In this document: one piece after another, positions 35,353 through 44,667 of the stretch
How the letters are laid out: every line of letters starts with the position of its first letter
How positions within the stretch are numbered: position 1 is the first letter of the stretch
NCBI RefSeq assembly: GCF_002860345.1
Contig: NZ_NMYC01000005.1
Coordinates: 1 to 64,000 of the forward strand
Source of the DNA: Bifidobacterium anseris
GTDB taxonomy: Bacteria > Actinomycetota > Actinomycetes > Actinomycetales > Bifidobacteriaceae
DNA length: 64,000 bases
Direction of reading: 5' to 3'
Made by a program: the position numbers and the translations under genes
Notes under the pieces: generated by a model
Seen by the model: the letters and a program-made list of their open reading frames with translations, nothing else
Database searches by the model: none
What the model was told of the DNA's origin: nothing

Positions 35353-36387
35353 ATGACGCTTGAGAAATGGGAACGCATCTCCAACATACCGTTGTTCGTA
35401 CTGTCGGCCGTGTTCCTGTTCGCGTACTCGTGGCAGATCCTCGCGCAGACGCATTTGACCGCATGCTTCATCGCGATCAACGTCGTGTGGGTGACCTACG
35501 GCGTCGATTATCTCGTCTCCTTCCTCCTCGCCGAGAAGAAATGGCTCTGGTTCCGCAGGAACATTCTGCTGCTGCTGACGCTCGCGCTGCCGATCTTCCG
35601 TCCGCTGCGACTGCTGCGACTCATCCCGATGCTGCACATCTTCAACCGTTCCGCCGGCGCGGCGACACGCGGACGCATCACCGTCTACGCGACGAGCGCG
35701 ATAGCGCTGCTCATCTACGTCGCCGCGCTCGCCGAATACTCGGCCGAGCATCTGGCTCCGGGCGCGACGATCACGACGTTCCCGCTGTCGTTGTGGTGGG
35801 CCTTCGTCACTGTGACGACGGTCGGCTACGGCGACGTCTACCCGGTCACGCTCACCGGCCGCTTCATCGCCGTCGCGCTGATGCTCACCGGCATCGCACT
35901 CATCGGTATCGTCAGCGCGATGATCTCGTCGTGGATCATCGATCAGGTCAACGGCGGCGCGCGCAACATCACGAAGGACACCGCGCAGACGACGGGCACA
36001 CACGCGCAGTCCGACAACGACTACAACTCCGCGGACATCCGCCTGATGCGCGCGGAGATCCTGCGTCTGACGGACACTGTCGGCCAGCTCAACCACGAAC
36101 TGCAGCGCACGCACCGCCTGACGAAACGCGCGCATCGACGCGTCCAGGAGCACCACGGCAACGTGTACCTCGACGAGAACGGACAGCTGCGCCGCGAATC
36201 GTCGGGCGGCCTCGTCGACATCGACACGACGACCACGACGTCGACGCCGGTCGGCGATCATGACACGCACGCGGCGCCGCACGACGTCGGACGCGGCGTG
36301 CGCGAACAACGCGACGCGCCGCACCACGCGGGCGACGCGCCGCAGACGCAGTCCGGCGATGCGCCGAATCCGGCCACAGGACAATAA
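35353..36387 (+). CDS. Voltage-gated-type potassium channel
   Basis: 344 aa, cytoplasmic membrane. Six segments are visible: S1 near residue 12, S2 ACFIAINVVWVTYGVDYLVS, an arginine-containing S4-like stretch RPLRLLRLIPML, S5, a pore loop with the selectivity filter TTVGYGD, and S6 GRFIAVALMLTGIALIGIVS. A coiled segment (LMRAEILRLTDTVGQLNHEL) and a polar tail rich in His and Asp follow. The ATG at 35353 follows TACAAT (35340-35345) by 7 nt with no Shine-Dalgarno sequence: a leaderless start. The Ser/Thr kinase gene begins 38 nt downstream. Confidence 0.92.
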   Translation: MTLEKWERISNIPLFVLSAVFLFAYSWQILAQTHLTACFIAINVVWVTYGVDYLVSFLLAEKKWLWFRRNILLLLTLALPIFRPLRLLRLIPMLHIFNRSAGAATRGRITVYATSAIALLIYVAALAEYSAEHLAPGATITTFPLSLWWAFVTVTTVGYGDVYPVTLTGRFIAVALMLTGIALIGIVSAMISSWIIDQVNGGARNITKDTAQTTGTHAQSDNDYNSADIRLMRAEILRLTDTVGQLNHELQRTHRLTKRAHRRVQEHHGNVYLDENGQLRRESSGGLVDIDTTTTTSTPVGDHDTHAAPHDVGRGVREQRDAPHHAGDAPQTQSGDAPNPATGQ

Positions 36388-36425
36388 TTGCCCATCGACA
36401 CCGCAACGACCTTACGATAGGAATC

Positions 36426-38606
36426 ATGAGTGATCTGCACGCTTTGAACCTCCAGCCCGGCGACATCGTCGGCGGATACACGCTCGACGCACGCCTCGGC
36501 GCCGGCGCGATGGGGTCGGTGTGGCGTGTGACGGACGGCGGCGGCACAAGCTACGCGATGAAGATACTGAGGGATTCGCTCAACGACGAAGCCGTCGACG
36601 AGGAGGGTCGGCGCGCGCAGACGACGGCGCGCGAACGGCTGCGCCGCGAGGCGATGGCTCTCAAACGAATCAAGGATCCGGGCGTGTGCAGCATCGTCGA
36701 CATGGAACTCGACGATTCGCTCGCGTTCATCGTCACCGAACTCATCGAAGGCGACAACCTACGGCAGGACGTCGCGCAGAACGGACGCTACACCGGCAGC
36801 GACCTCGAACGACTCGCCGAGAAACTCATCGCCGCGGTGCACGCCGTGCATGCGGCCGGCATCGTCCACCGCGACATCAAGCCGACGAACGTCATGGTCT
36901 CGGTCACCGGGCCGATTCTCGTCGACTTCGGCATCGCGATGGGCGAAGGCGAAAGCCACGTGACGAGCACAGGCCTCGTCATGGGCACGCCGGGATTCAT
37001 CGCCCCCGAAATCATCGAAGGTCAGGAAGCGAACGAGGCGACCGACTGGTGGTCGACGGCCTCGGTGCTCGCGTTTGCGGCAACCGGCGCGCCGGTGTTC
37101 GGCACGCAGCCGATGCTCGCCGTACTGCAGCGCGAGGCGACCGGCAATGCGAATCTACAGGGGCTGCCGCCGCGCACGATGCAGGCGTTCCGCGCGGCAC
37201 TTTCACCGCATCCCGAAGAACGCTGCACGCCCGACGAACTGCTCGACGCGATCTCCGCGGATGCATGGGAGGCGGAATCACAACTCCCTTTTGAGGCCGT
37301 CGCTCCAGCCACCGGAGCGACCTTCAGGAGAAACGAGAGCGTGAACAACCCGCGCACGTTGTGGCGCGCGCAGTCGATGCCGACCGCCTCGATCCTGTTC
37401 CCCGGCGGCCGTCCGCGCGCCGGCGTGCAGGCGGCCGGCAGCGCGGGAGTTGCGCAGGTGGGTGGCGGCGACGTTCGGCCAGTTGAGACAGCGCAGGCGT
37501 ACGGTGACGCGGCTGTCGCGAAACCTCTCGATCCGCCACGTCCGCCGACGGCGACACGGCCACTCGAAGCGGCGACGACACCGCTTGCGACGGCCACGCC
37601 CATGTCATCGACACAATCGACGCCATCGACGCCCACAGGAACGCGCGTGATGCCGGTCGACGCGGCCGACGTCGAGGCGACGCAGGTGATCGGGCCGATC
37701 GAACAGCCGACGATGGCGCTCGCGCCGCCGCAATCAGCAATGCCCGAGCAGGAGGGCGCCACGCAGGCGCTTCGTCCGGCGACGGCGGCGCCGTCGTGGC
37801 GCACGGTGCCGGCACAAGCGGCTGCGCACACAACAGCACAAACAGCGCCGGAGCAGGCCGCGCCGGCGCAAGAGAACGCGCAGTCGCAGCAGCCACAACA
37901 GCCGCTGGCGCAGTCGACGTATGCACAGCCTCCGCAAGACACGACGCCAATCTGGGCGTCGCGCGGACGGCTCGCGTGTCTGCTGCCGCTCGTGCCGCTC
38001 GCCGCACTCGCCGCGAGTCTGCCGATCGTCGCGCTCATCGTCGCATCGTTCATATTGTGGACGCTGATGGCGGTCGGCTACAACGCGGCCGCGCAGAACG
38101 CGCGCGTGCGCCGCCGTCAGGGTGAACGCCGCGGCAGCGACACGGCGATCCGCGCGATCTCGTTCCCCTGGCATCTGCTTAAATCAATCGTCTTCATCAT
38201 TCCGACGATGCTCGCGCTGTGGCTCATGGACACCCTCGTCGTCGCGCTCGCGACGCTCGTCTGCGCGCTGCCGCGCTATGAGATGCCGCTGCCGATCTTC
38301 GGCGGCTCGCTGACGGTCGCCGTGCCGGACGCAGCGCCGGCGTCGCTGACTGGCGCAAGCTGCGCAATTGCGTTCGCGGCCGGCGGGCTGCTCGCCGTGC
38401 TCGGCCCGTGGTCGTCGCCAGTGCGGCTCGGCGCTGGACATCTGCTCGGGCTGACACGACGCGAGCGTGAACGCGCGCAGTTGCCGCCGCAGCAGAATCG
38501 GCGTCAATGGGTGTGGCTTGCGCTCGCCGTCATCGGCGTGTGCGCAGCCGCGATCAACATCGAGGTGTCGCCGGCCGTCGCATGGTGGCCGCTGCTGCCG
38601 TGGTAA
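36426..38606 (+). CDS. Serine/threonine protein kinase with C-terminal membrane segments
   Basis: 726 aa. The kinase domain covers about residues 10-275: LGAGAMGSV (glycine loop), YAMKIL (ATP lysine), IVHRDIKPTNVM (catalytic loop), DFGIAMGEG, and GTPGFIAPE. All key residues are intact, so it should be active. Residues 300-510 are a Pro/Ala/Thr/Gln linker. From 515 on, four or more membrane helices are predicted (LACLLPLVPLAALAASLPIV and others) and no sensor domain is evident. TACGAT ends 7 nt before the ATG, so the mRNA is probably leaderless. It follows the K+ channel; joint regulation is possible. Confidence 0.9.
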   Translation: MSDLHALNLQPGDIVGGYTLDARLGAGAMGSVWRVTDGGGTSYAMKILRDSLNDEAVDEEGRRAQTTARERLRREAMALKRIKDPGVCSIVDMELDDSLAFIVTELIEGDNLRQDVAQNGRYTGSDLERLAEKLIAAVHAVHAAGIVHRDIKPTNVMVSVTGPILVDFGIAMGEGESHVTSTGLVMGTPGFIAPEIIEGQEANEATDWWSTASVLAFAATGAPVFGTQPMLAVLQREATGNANLQGLPPRTMQAFRAALSPHPEERCTPDELLDAISADAWEAESQLPFEAVAPATGATFRRNESVNNPRTLWRAQSMPTASILFPGGRPRAGVQAAGSAGVAQVGGGDVRPVETAQAYGDAAVAKPLDPPRPPTATRPLEAATTPLATATPMSSTQSTPSTPTGTRVMPVDAADVEATQVIGPIEQPTMALAPPQSAMPEQEGATQALRPATAAPSWRTVPAQAAAHTTAQTAPEQAAPAQENAQSQQPQQPLAQSTYAQPPQDTTPIWASRGRLACLLPLVPLAALAASLPIVALIVASFILWTLMAVGYNAAAQNARVRRRQGERRGSDTAIRAISFPWHLLKSIVFIIPTMLALWLMDTLVVALATLVCALPRYEMPLPIFGGSLTVAVPDAAPASLTGASCAIAFAAGGLLAVLGPWSSPVRLGAGHLLGLTRRERERAQLPPQQNRRQWVWLALAVIGVCAAAINIEVSPAVAWWPLLPW

Positions 38607-38711
38607 CGCCGCGGCGGCGATGATGTGCGTGCTTCGTAACGGATGTGCGCAAATGGTGGATTTTGGCGGCACGGCAACCTACACTCGAGACAGATTCAGG
38701 AAAGGACCCCG

Positions 38712-39674
38712 ATGGCTCGAAACACCCCATCCAAACGCGAACGCCGGCGCGAAGCCGAAGCTGCCGCGCAGGCCGCGCAGGCGGCAAAAGTGGCGAAGGA
38801 ACGCAAGCAGCAGACGATCATCGGCGCCATCGTGGCAGCCGTGCTCGTCGTGCTCATCGTCATCGCCGGCATCGCCGTCTATCGCAGCACCCGCCCGGCG
38901 TCGACCAATGCGTCCACGACGACGACCGAGGAGGCGAAGGACGCGAAGACGACGCTCGCGACGTCGCCATCGAAGCCGTCGGTCGCCGATGAGCAGGGCG
39001 GCATCCTCATTTCGGCGAACGGCTACGACAAGCCGGTCGCGGACGTGCCGACCATCGGCATCTACATGGACTTCATGTGCCCGGGCTGCGGCAGCCTCAA
39101 CCAGAACCTCGACAAGGACCTCGTGAAGATGGCGGACGCCGGGCAGATCAATCTGGATCTGCATTTCATGTCCTTCATGGATCGTTTCTCGACTGATCAG
39201 TATTCGACGCGCACGGCAAACGCGGCGCTGTACATTGCCGACCACGATCCGAATCCGGACCATCTACTCAAGTTCATGTCCAACCTCTACGCTTCCGACT
39301 TCCAGCCGGATGAGTCGAACTACGTGCCGATCAGCGATGAGAAGATCGCCGAACGCGCCATCGACGCCGGCGTGGACAAGGATGTGGCGAACAAGGCGAT
39401 CACGCGCCAGTACGACGACTATCTCGACGCCGTCAACACCTATACGCCGACACGCGAGGAGCTGTGGAGCACGAGCGGATCGATGAAGGGTTCGATGTCG
39501 ACGCCGACGGTGACGATCAACGGCCAGTACTGGGACATCCACGACTCGAAGGTCACGGCGAAGGAATCGCTCACTGACGCGCTGTGCGACGCAATCGGCC
39601 TCAAGCCGGCGGATATCGGCGTCAAGGGCGATCTGCCGTCGATCGGTGCGAAGGGCAAGGCGCTCATTCCGTGA
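38712..39674 (+). CDS. DsbA-family thiol oxidoreductase, membrane-anchored
   Basis: 320 aa. A charged N-terminal coil (SKRERRREAEAAAQAAQAAK) precedes a membrane helix (IIGAIVAAVLVVLIVIAGIA, about 37-56) and an extracytoplasmic thioredoxin fold. The active site is FMCPGCGSLNQ (CPGC), and the cis-Pro region is SMSTPTVTINGQYW. It probably forms or rearranges disulfides in exported proteins, like the actinobacterial DsbA/PDI-like proteins. AAAGGA lies 5-6 nt before the ATG. It is monocistronic. Confidence 0.9.
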   Translation: MARNTPSKRERRREAEAAAQAAQAAKVAKERKQQTIIGAIVAAVLVVLIVIAGIAVYRSTRPASTNASTTTTEEAKDAKTTLATSPSKPSVADEQGGILISANGYDKPVADVPTIGIYMDFMCPGCGSLNQNLDKDLVKMADAGQINLDLHFMSFMDRFSTDQYSTRTANAALYIADHDPNPDHLLKFMSNLYASDFQPDESNYVPISDEKIAERAIDAGVDKDVANKAITRQYDDYLDAVNTYTPTREELWSTSGSMKGSMSTPTVTINGQYWDIHDSKVTAKESLTDALCDAIGLKPADIGVKGDLPSIGAKGKALIP

Positions 39675-39762
39675 TGACGCGTGCTGATGCTCGGTGCGAG
39701 CGACGCGCCCGGCTTCGGCGTGAAGATGGCGTGTGCATTCGGCACGCGGCGCATCCACGGTC

Positions 39763-39790
39763 TTGACCATTCCAGATGAACTGCTATGCT
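39763..39790 (+). promoter_or_regulatory. Promoter of the tRNA-Thr gene
   Basis: TTGACC (39763-39768), 16-nt spacer, TATGCT (39785-39790). The predicted start is about 35 nt before the tRNA. Confidence 0.65.
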
Positions 39791-39831
39791 GTTCACGGTT
39801 GGCGCGCGACGCGCCCGACGCAATAGTGTCA

Positions 39832-39905
39832 GCCTCCTTAGCTCAGATGGCCAGAGCGGCCGCCTTGTAAGCGGCAGGTCGTCGGTTCGATCCCGACAGG
39901 AGGCT
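39832..39905 (+). tRNA. tRNA-Thr (anticodon TGT)
   Basis: Full cloverleaf: acceptor GCCTCCT with AGGAGGC, D stem GCTC/GAGC, anticodon stem GCCGC/GCGGC with loop CTTGTAA (anticodon TGT at 39866-39868), variable AGGTC, and T stem GTCGG/CCGAC with TTCGATC. CCA is not encoded; the discriminator is T. Confidence 0.96.
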
Positions 39906-39909
39906 CGAT

Positions 39910-39938
39910 TTGCATTGAGGACGAAGAATCCATATACT
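39910..39938 (+). promoter_or_regulatory. Promoter of the 6C-like RNA
   Basis: TTGCAT (39910-39915), 17-nt spacer, TATACT (39933-39938), with the predicted start near 39945. It lies just after the tRNA, so the small RNA would have its own transcript. Confidence 0.6.
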
Positions 39939-39944
39939 CATATT

Positions 39945-40152
39945 GTGTATGAGAAGTTTGGCCTCATGCAAAGGAATACTTACCTCCGAGTAAGCAAATC
40001 CTGAGGGCTCCCCCAACCATAGCCCTCAGGTGCGGGTGAAGCATCCCCCCAACCAGCTTCGCCCGCGGGGGGCGAGAACATCCCCTTCTCTCTCGCCCCC
40101 ACCCCTTCCAGCGGAATCCCCCGAGGCATCAGCCCCGGGGGATTCCTCGTTC
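39945..40152 (+). ncRNA. 6C-type small RNA with four consecutive hairpins
   Basis: The first two strong hairpins have C-run loops followed by the same AACCA. Hairpin 1: arms CCTGAGGGCT/AGCCCTCAGG (40000-40030), loop CCCCCAACCAT. Hairpin 2: arms GCGGGTGAAGC/GCTTCGCCCGC (40032-40066), loop ATCCCCCCAACCA. Paired C-rich hairpin loops define the actinobacterial 6C RNA family. A third hairpin (40068-40100, loop with CCCC) and a fourth (40113-40146, arms GGAATCCCCCG and inverse, then TCGTTCTT) follow; the last is probably the terminator. No ORF fits. Function of 6C RNA is not settled; the C loops may bind G-rich targets. Confidence 0.75.
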
Positions 40153-40346
40153 TTCCCTCCTACCGAGTCTGTCCGCGGGACGAAGTGTCGGCGCGGGCGA
40201 CGAAACGGGACGCTGCGGGGGGACGCAGTCGGGGTATCGCGAGACGGCCGTGGACACCCTTGCGGACACCGAGGGCGAAATGGCGGCGCGCGTCAGTACA
40301 ATCAAGGCAGAACAGCAACGTGCAGGAAAGCAGGAAAAGGGGAATC

Positions 40347-41915
40347 ATGCCCAAGCGATGGTCACCGAGACGTACCGTGACGTTGCGCCGCATCCGTGTC
40401 ATGGTCTGCGCCGTCGCGCTCGTGCTGGCGTCATGTCTCACCTTCGCGTTCACGGCGCGCAAATCGGTCGCGCTCGACGTCAACGGTGACACGCGCTATC
40501 TGACGACGTACGCGACCACGGTGAGCGGTCTGCTGCGCGAGCAGGGCGTCGACGTCAAAACGCATGACCTCGTCAAGAACACCGGCGACGGCACGCTCGT
40601 CAACAACGACGTCGTCACCGTGAAAAGCGCCTACCAGACGACGATCACAATCGACGGACAGCAGATGCCGTTCTGGACGGTCGCTGACAGCGCCGAGCAG
40701 CTGCTCGACTTCTTCGAACAGAACGAGGTCGCCGCGTCGCGCGTCACCGTCGACATCAAGAACGTCTACAACCAGCTCACCGGAGGCATGGTCATCAACG
40801 CCGACGGCCCGGTCACGGTGATCGCCGACGGCAAAACGTCGATCGCGCCGAATGGCAAGCTGCCGGCGGCGTCGATCCTCGATTCGAAAGGCATCACGCT
40901 CGGCAAGGACGACCGCGTCAGCGTGCAGAAGGAAGGCGGCAAGACGATTCTGCGCGTGCAGCGCGTGACCTACGGCGACGAAACGGAGACCGTCGTCATC
41001 CCGTACACGACACGCACTGTGCAGGACGACACGCTCGACCCCGGCGCGACGCGCGTCGACATGGCCGGCGAGAACGGCGAGAAGAAGATCACGTATCGCG
41101 TCACCTACGTCGACGGCAAGCCGGTGGACAAGACGCAGACGAACGAAGTCGTGACGAAGACGGCGCTCGACGAGGTCGTCGCAGTCGGCCCGGAGAAGGT
41201 CGAACTGCCTGATGACAACGGCGGCAATGGCGGCGCGAATGATGACGATGCTGACACGGCGGACGGCACGGACGCTGACGGCAGCGGCGATAGCAGCGAT
41301 TCCACTGGCGATAACAGCCCTGACGAGAACGCCGGCGAGAGCACGAATGAGCCGACAGAGCAGCCGAGCGCGCAGCCTACCCAACAGCCGCAGCCGAGCG
41401 CCGAACCGACTCAACAGCCAAGCGCGCAGCCGACGCAGAAACCTACCCAGCAGCCGCAGCCCACGCAGAAACCTACTCAGCAGCCAACCCAGAAGCCGAC
41501 GCAACAGCCTACGCAGAAACCGACGCAGCAGCCGCAGCCGACGCAGAAACCAACCCAGCAGCCGACGCAGCCAAGCACGCCTGCAGAGAGCTGCCGTCTG
41601 TGCCGTCCGTCGGCCTCGGCGGCGCAGGCCTATGCCGCCGGCGCGGCCGCGCAATACGGCTGGACCGGCCAGAACTGGACCGACCTCGTGAAGCTGTGGA
41701 ACCGCGAATCGGGCTGGCGTTGGAACGCCGAGAACCCGTATTCGGGCGCCTATGGCATCCCACAGTCGCTGCCCGGCAACAAGATGGCCGCCTTCGGCTC
41801 GAACTGGAAGAACGACGCCGCCGTGCAGATCGACTGGGGCCTGAGCTACATCGCCGGCCGCTACGGCTCGCCGATGAAGGCCTGGGAGCATTCCGAACGG
41901 GTCGGCTGGTACTAA
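40347..41915 (+). CDS. Secreted Rpf/G5-domain muralytic protein (RpfB-like)
   Basis: 522 aa. A signal anchor (VMVCAVALVLASCLTFAFTA, about 19-38) precedes DUF348-type repeats (VALDVNGDTRYLTTYATTVS; ITIDGQQMPFWTVADSAEQL), a G5 domain (about 200-280, TVVIPYTTRTVQDDTLDPGA), a Gly/Asp/Ser stretch, a 75-residue QPTQKPTQ linker, and a C-terminal lysozyme-like domain (WTDLVKLWNRESGWRWNAEN, AYGIPQSLPG). The latter has the catalytic Glu in NRESGW and would cleave peptidoglycan. This is the layout of resuscitation-promoting factors. AAGGGG lies 5 nt before the ATG. TACAAT at 40297-40302 may be its -10. Confidence 0.88.
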   Translation: MPKRWSPRRTVTLRRIRVMVCAVALVLASCLTFAFTARKSVALDVNGDTRYLTTYATTVSGLLREQGVDVKTHDLVKNTGDGTLVNNDVVTVKSAYQTTITIDGQQMPFWTVADSAEQLLDFFEQNEVAASRVTVDIKNVYNQLTGGMVINADGPVTVIADGKTSIAPNGKLPAASILDSKGITLGKDDRVSVQKEGGKTILRVQRVTYGDETETVVIPYTTRTVQDDTLDPGATRVDMAGENGEKKITYRVTYVDGKPVDKTQTNEVVTKTALDEVVAVGPEKVELPDDNGGNGGANDDDADTADGTDADGSGDSSDSTGDNSPDENAGESTNEPTEQPSAQPTQQPQPSAEPTQQPSAQPTQKPTQQPQPTQKPTQQPTQKPTQQPTQKPTQQPQPTQKPTQQPTQPSTPAESCRLCRPSASAAQAYAAGAAAQYGWTGQNWTDLVKLWNRESGWRWNAENPYSGAYGIPQSLPGNKMAAFGSNWKNDAAVQIDWGLSYIAGRYGSPMKAWEHSERVGWY

Positions 41916-42084
41916 ACCGCCTATGAGCGCCGCCGCCTGGCGCCCGGCGGCCTCTCGCACCCCCTGCTCCGGCCATCCATCCCACTCATTCCCCCATTCA
42001 GCCATAGCCGATAGGTAATCCATCCGCAGTCACCCACCCTCGTTCAATCACGAACGACGATGCAGAGGAAAGACGACAGATCCC

Positions 42085-43053
42085 ATGAGCGCACACGACG
42101 ACGAACAACGCGCGGCCGCGACGGCCGACGCGGCAACGACAACGTCCGCAACATCCACCGCAGCAACATCCACTGAAACAACATCCGCCGCAGGCCATCT
42201 ACTCGGCGCCGCCGACATCCGCCGCATCGCCGCCGACGCCGGCATCAGCCCGACGAAGAAATTCGGACAGAACTTCGTCATCGACCCGGGCACGGTGCGC
42301 CGCATCGTGCGTGAAGCCGGCGTCGGCGCCGACGACCATGTGCTCGAAGTCGGCCCGGGCCTCGGTTCACTCACGCTCGCGATTCTCGAAACCGGCGCGC
42401 AGATGACGGCGGTCGAAATCGACCCGCCCGTCGCGCAGCGGCTACCGCGCACGATTGGCGAATTCATGCCGCAGGCCGCCGATCGTCTGCGCGTCGTGCG
42501 CGCCGACGCGTTGACGCTCGCGCCGCAGAATCTGCCTGATTTCGCCGACGACGCGTCGTTCACGCTCGTCGCGAACCTCCCGTACAACGTCGCGACGCCG
42601 ATTCTGCTGACATTGCTTGAACGATTTGACAATCTTGGTTCGTTCCTCGTCATGGTGCAGAAGGAGGTCGCCGATCGGCTGTCCGCGCGACCCGGATCGA
42701 AGATCTACGGCACGCCGAGCGTGAAGCTCGCGTGGTACGGCGTCGCGAAATCGGTCGGCACGATCGGCCGCAACGTCTTCTGGCCGGCACCGAATGTCGA
42801 TTCCGCGCTCGTGCGCTTCGACCGCTACGCGCCGGGCGAGGCTCCGGCGGCGAAGTCGAGCCGCGAGGACGTGTTCGCGCTCATCGACGCCGCCTTCGGG
42901 CAGCGCCGCAAGACACTGCACGCGGCACTCAAGAAGGTCGTGCCGGAAGGCACGTTCGAAAAAGCGGGAATCGACGCGACTCGACGTGGCGAAACGCTGA
43001 CCGTCGACGAATTCGTGCGTCTCGCCGACGCCGCGAAGGAGCTCGGCGCATGA
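42085..43053 (+). CDS. rsmA: 16S rRNA (A1518/A1519) dimethyltransferase RsmA (KsgA)
   Basis: 322 aa. It dimethylates two adjacent adenines in the 16S 3' helix. Motifs: KKFGQNFVID at the domain start, VLEVGPGLGSLT (SAM site), VANLPYNVATPIL (NLPY catalytic motif), and a C-terminal helical domain (FGQRRKTLHAALKKVVP). The first 36 residues are an extra Thr/Ala/Ser-rich extension not needed for the fold. The stop TGA overlaps the ispE ATG (ATGA), so translation is coupled. Confidence 0.95.
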   Translation: MSAHDDEQRAAATADAATTTSATSTAATSTETTSAAGHLLGAADIRRIAADAGISPTKKFGQNFVIDPGTVRRIVREAGVGADDHVLEVGPGLGSLTLAILETGAQMTAVEIDPPVAQRLPRTIGEFMPQAADRLRVVRADALTLAPQNLPDFADDASFTLVANLPYNVATPILLTLLERFDNLGSFLVMVQKEVADRLSARPGSKIYGTPSVKLAWYGVAKSVGTIGRNVFWPAPNVDSALVRFDRYAPGEAPAAKSSREDVFALIDAAFGQRRKTLHAALKKVVPEGTFEKAGIDATRRGETLTVDEFVRLADAAKELGA

Positions 43054-43982
43054 GCGGCGCGATTGTGAGCGTCGACTGCCCGGCGAAGACGAACCTGACA
43101 CTGCACGTCGGCGAGCGGCATGAGGCGTGGGGCGGCCGCCACTCCCTCGACACGATGTACTGCGCCGTCGGCGTCTACGACACGGTCACGCTCGAGCAGC
43201 GTCCCGATGGCGCCGGCTGCTCGCTCGAGATCTCCGGGCAGTATCTGGGCGATCTGGCCGCGTCGAGCAGCGACATGCTGCGCAACCATGCGATGCTCGC
43301 GTTGTTCGCGATGGCGCAGGCCTGCGGACGCGACCCGGACGTCGCAGTCACAATCGAGAAGAACATCCCCGTAGGCGCCGGCCTCGGCGGCGGTTCGGCG
43401 GACGCGGCCGGCACGTTGCTCGCGCTCAACGAACTGTGGGATCTGCATTGGCCGATTGAACGACTCGCGCCGATCGCGGCGACGCTTGGCGCGGACATGC
43501 CGTTCTGCCTCGTCGGCGGCTACGCGCACGGCTCGGGCTACGGCGAGATCGTCACGCCGGTGTCGGTCGACGATCCGCGCATCACGGCGTTGCGGGCCGA
43601 CGGCTACGACGGCCGGGTGCTCGTCGGCGCCTACCGCGCCCAGCTGAGCACGCCGGAGGTGTACGCGGCCTTCGATGTGCTCGGCGGCGACGGCTCGCCG
43701 AACGATCTGCAGGCGGCGGCCGTCTCGCTGCATCCGCGTTCGGGCGTGGCGATCGAACTGGCGAAGGCCGCCGGCGCGACACGCGCCTTCATCTCCGGAT
43801 CGGGACCGTCGGTGTGCGCCTTCGTGCCCGACGACGCCGCCGCGCACGCGGTCGAGCAGGCGTGGCTAGACGCGCAGGCCGTCGACCGACTTTTCGTCGC
43901 ACAGGCGCCGGTGACGCCGGTCGTGCATGTGCCGGAACGTCGCGCTGACGCGGCCGCGGATGACCCGGCAGCGTCAGCATAA
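43050..43982 (+). CDS. ispE: 4-diphosphocytidyl-2-C-methyl-D-erythritol kinase
   Basis: 310 aa, GHMP kinase of the MEP isoprenoid pathway. The N-terminal segment CPAKTNLTLHVGER carries the substrate lysine, PVGAGLGGGSADAAGTL (about 107-123) is the ATP loop, and FISGSGPSVCAFV is the third GHMP motif. The usual NL.L.V pattern is kept. AAGGAG lies 8 nt before the ATG, which overlaps the rsmA stop. The next gene starts 46 nt downstream. Confidence 0.94.
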   Translation: MSGAIVSVDCPAKTNLTLHVGERHEAWGGRHSLDTMYCAVGVYDTVTLEQRPDGAGCSLEISGQYLGDLAASSSDMLRNHAMLALFAMAQACGRDPDVAVTIEKNIPVGAGLGGGSADAAGTLLALNELWDLHWPIERLAPIAATLGADMPFCLVGGYAHGSGYGEIVTPVSVDDPRITALRADGYDGRVLVGAYRAQLSTPEVYAAFDVLGGDGSPNDLQAAAVSLHPRSGVAIELAKAAGATRAFISGSGPSVCAFVPDDAAAHAVEQAWLDAQAVDRLFVAQAPVTPVVHVPERRADAAADDPAASA

Positions 43983-44027
43983 TGGGATAAGGTGAGACCA
44001 CACACACCTCGTCAACAAGGGATAGGT

Positions 44028-44654
44028 ATGGCACAGAACAACGGGGCGCGCGAGGCCCGCAAGGCATACGTACGCAAGCGCCAGTCGATCGTGTTCGGCA
44101 TCGTCGGCGTCGTGCTCGTCGTCGCGCTTGTCTTCTCGACGCTCGTGTTCTTCCATGTGGGCGGCCTTGGCCAGACGGCGCAAACGAAAGAGTCGGCAAA
44201 CTACGACCGCACCGCGCCGTGCGCGTCCCCAGCGGCCGACGGCTCGACGCCGAAGTACGTGGACAACCGTTCGGTGACGGTGCGCGTGCTCAACGGTACG
44301 CAGTTCTCCGGTTTCGCGCAGGCCGTGGCCGAGGCGCTCGAGAACCGCGAGTTCGTCGTGCAGGGCGTCGACAACTACGACAGCGCGAAGGTGGAGCGCA
44401 CGCTCATCATCTTCGGCAAGAACGCGATTCCGCAGGCGTACACGCTCGCGAGCAACTTCAAAGACGCGCAGATGGTCATGGACGACCGTCCCGACAAGCT
44501 CGTCGACGTCGTCCTCGGCGCAACGTTCAAGGATCTCGTGCCGACCGAGGATCTGCCGAAGACCGGCTCCGACATTCCGAACATCGAAGGCTGCAAGGCG
44601 CCGGACAAGATGACGTCGCTGCCGAAGGCGCCCGACCATACGGCGGTCGGCTGA
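44028..44654 (+). CDS. LytR C-terminal (LytR_C) domain membrane protein
   Basis: 208 aa. A short cytosolic tail is followed by one helix (IVFGIVGVVLVVALVFSTLV, about 25-45) and an extracytoplasmic LytR_C domain (SVTVRVLNGTQFSGFAQAVA, TLIIFGKNAIPQAYTLASNF). This domain occurs alone or at the end of LytR-CpsA-Psr cell-wall ligases; here no ligase domain is present, so the role is uncertain. AGGG lies 6-9 nt before the ATG at 44028, chosen over an in-frame start 12 codons earlier. Confidence 0.85.
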   Translation: MAQNNGAREARKAYVRKRQSIVFGIVGVVLVVALVFSTLVFFHVGGLGQTAQTKESANYDRTAPCASPAADGSTPKYVDNRSVTVRVLNGTQFSGFAQAVAEALENREFVVQGVDNYDSAKVERTLIIFGKNAIPQAYTLASNFKDAQMVMDDRPDKLVDVVLGATFKDLVPTEDLPKTGSDIPNIEGCKAPDKMTSLPKAPDHTAVG

Positions 44655-44667
44655 GTCCCTCCAGCCG

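Noticed and set aside
40160-40346. c-di-AMP (ydaO-type) riboswitch before the Rpf-like gene
   Set aside because: Such elements precede some actinobacterial rpf genes, but the conserved core could not be found in this 190-nt leader.
41380-41590. Tandem repeat that could be taken for a CRISPR or satellite
   Set aside because: It encodes the QPTQKP linker of the Rpf-like protein, in frame, with codon-level variation and no spacer structure.
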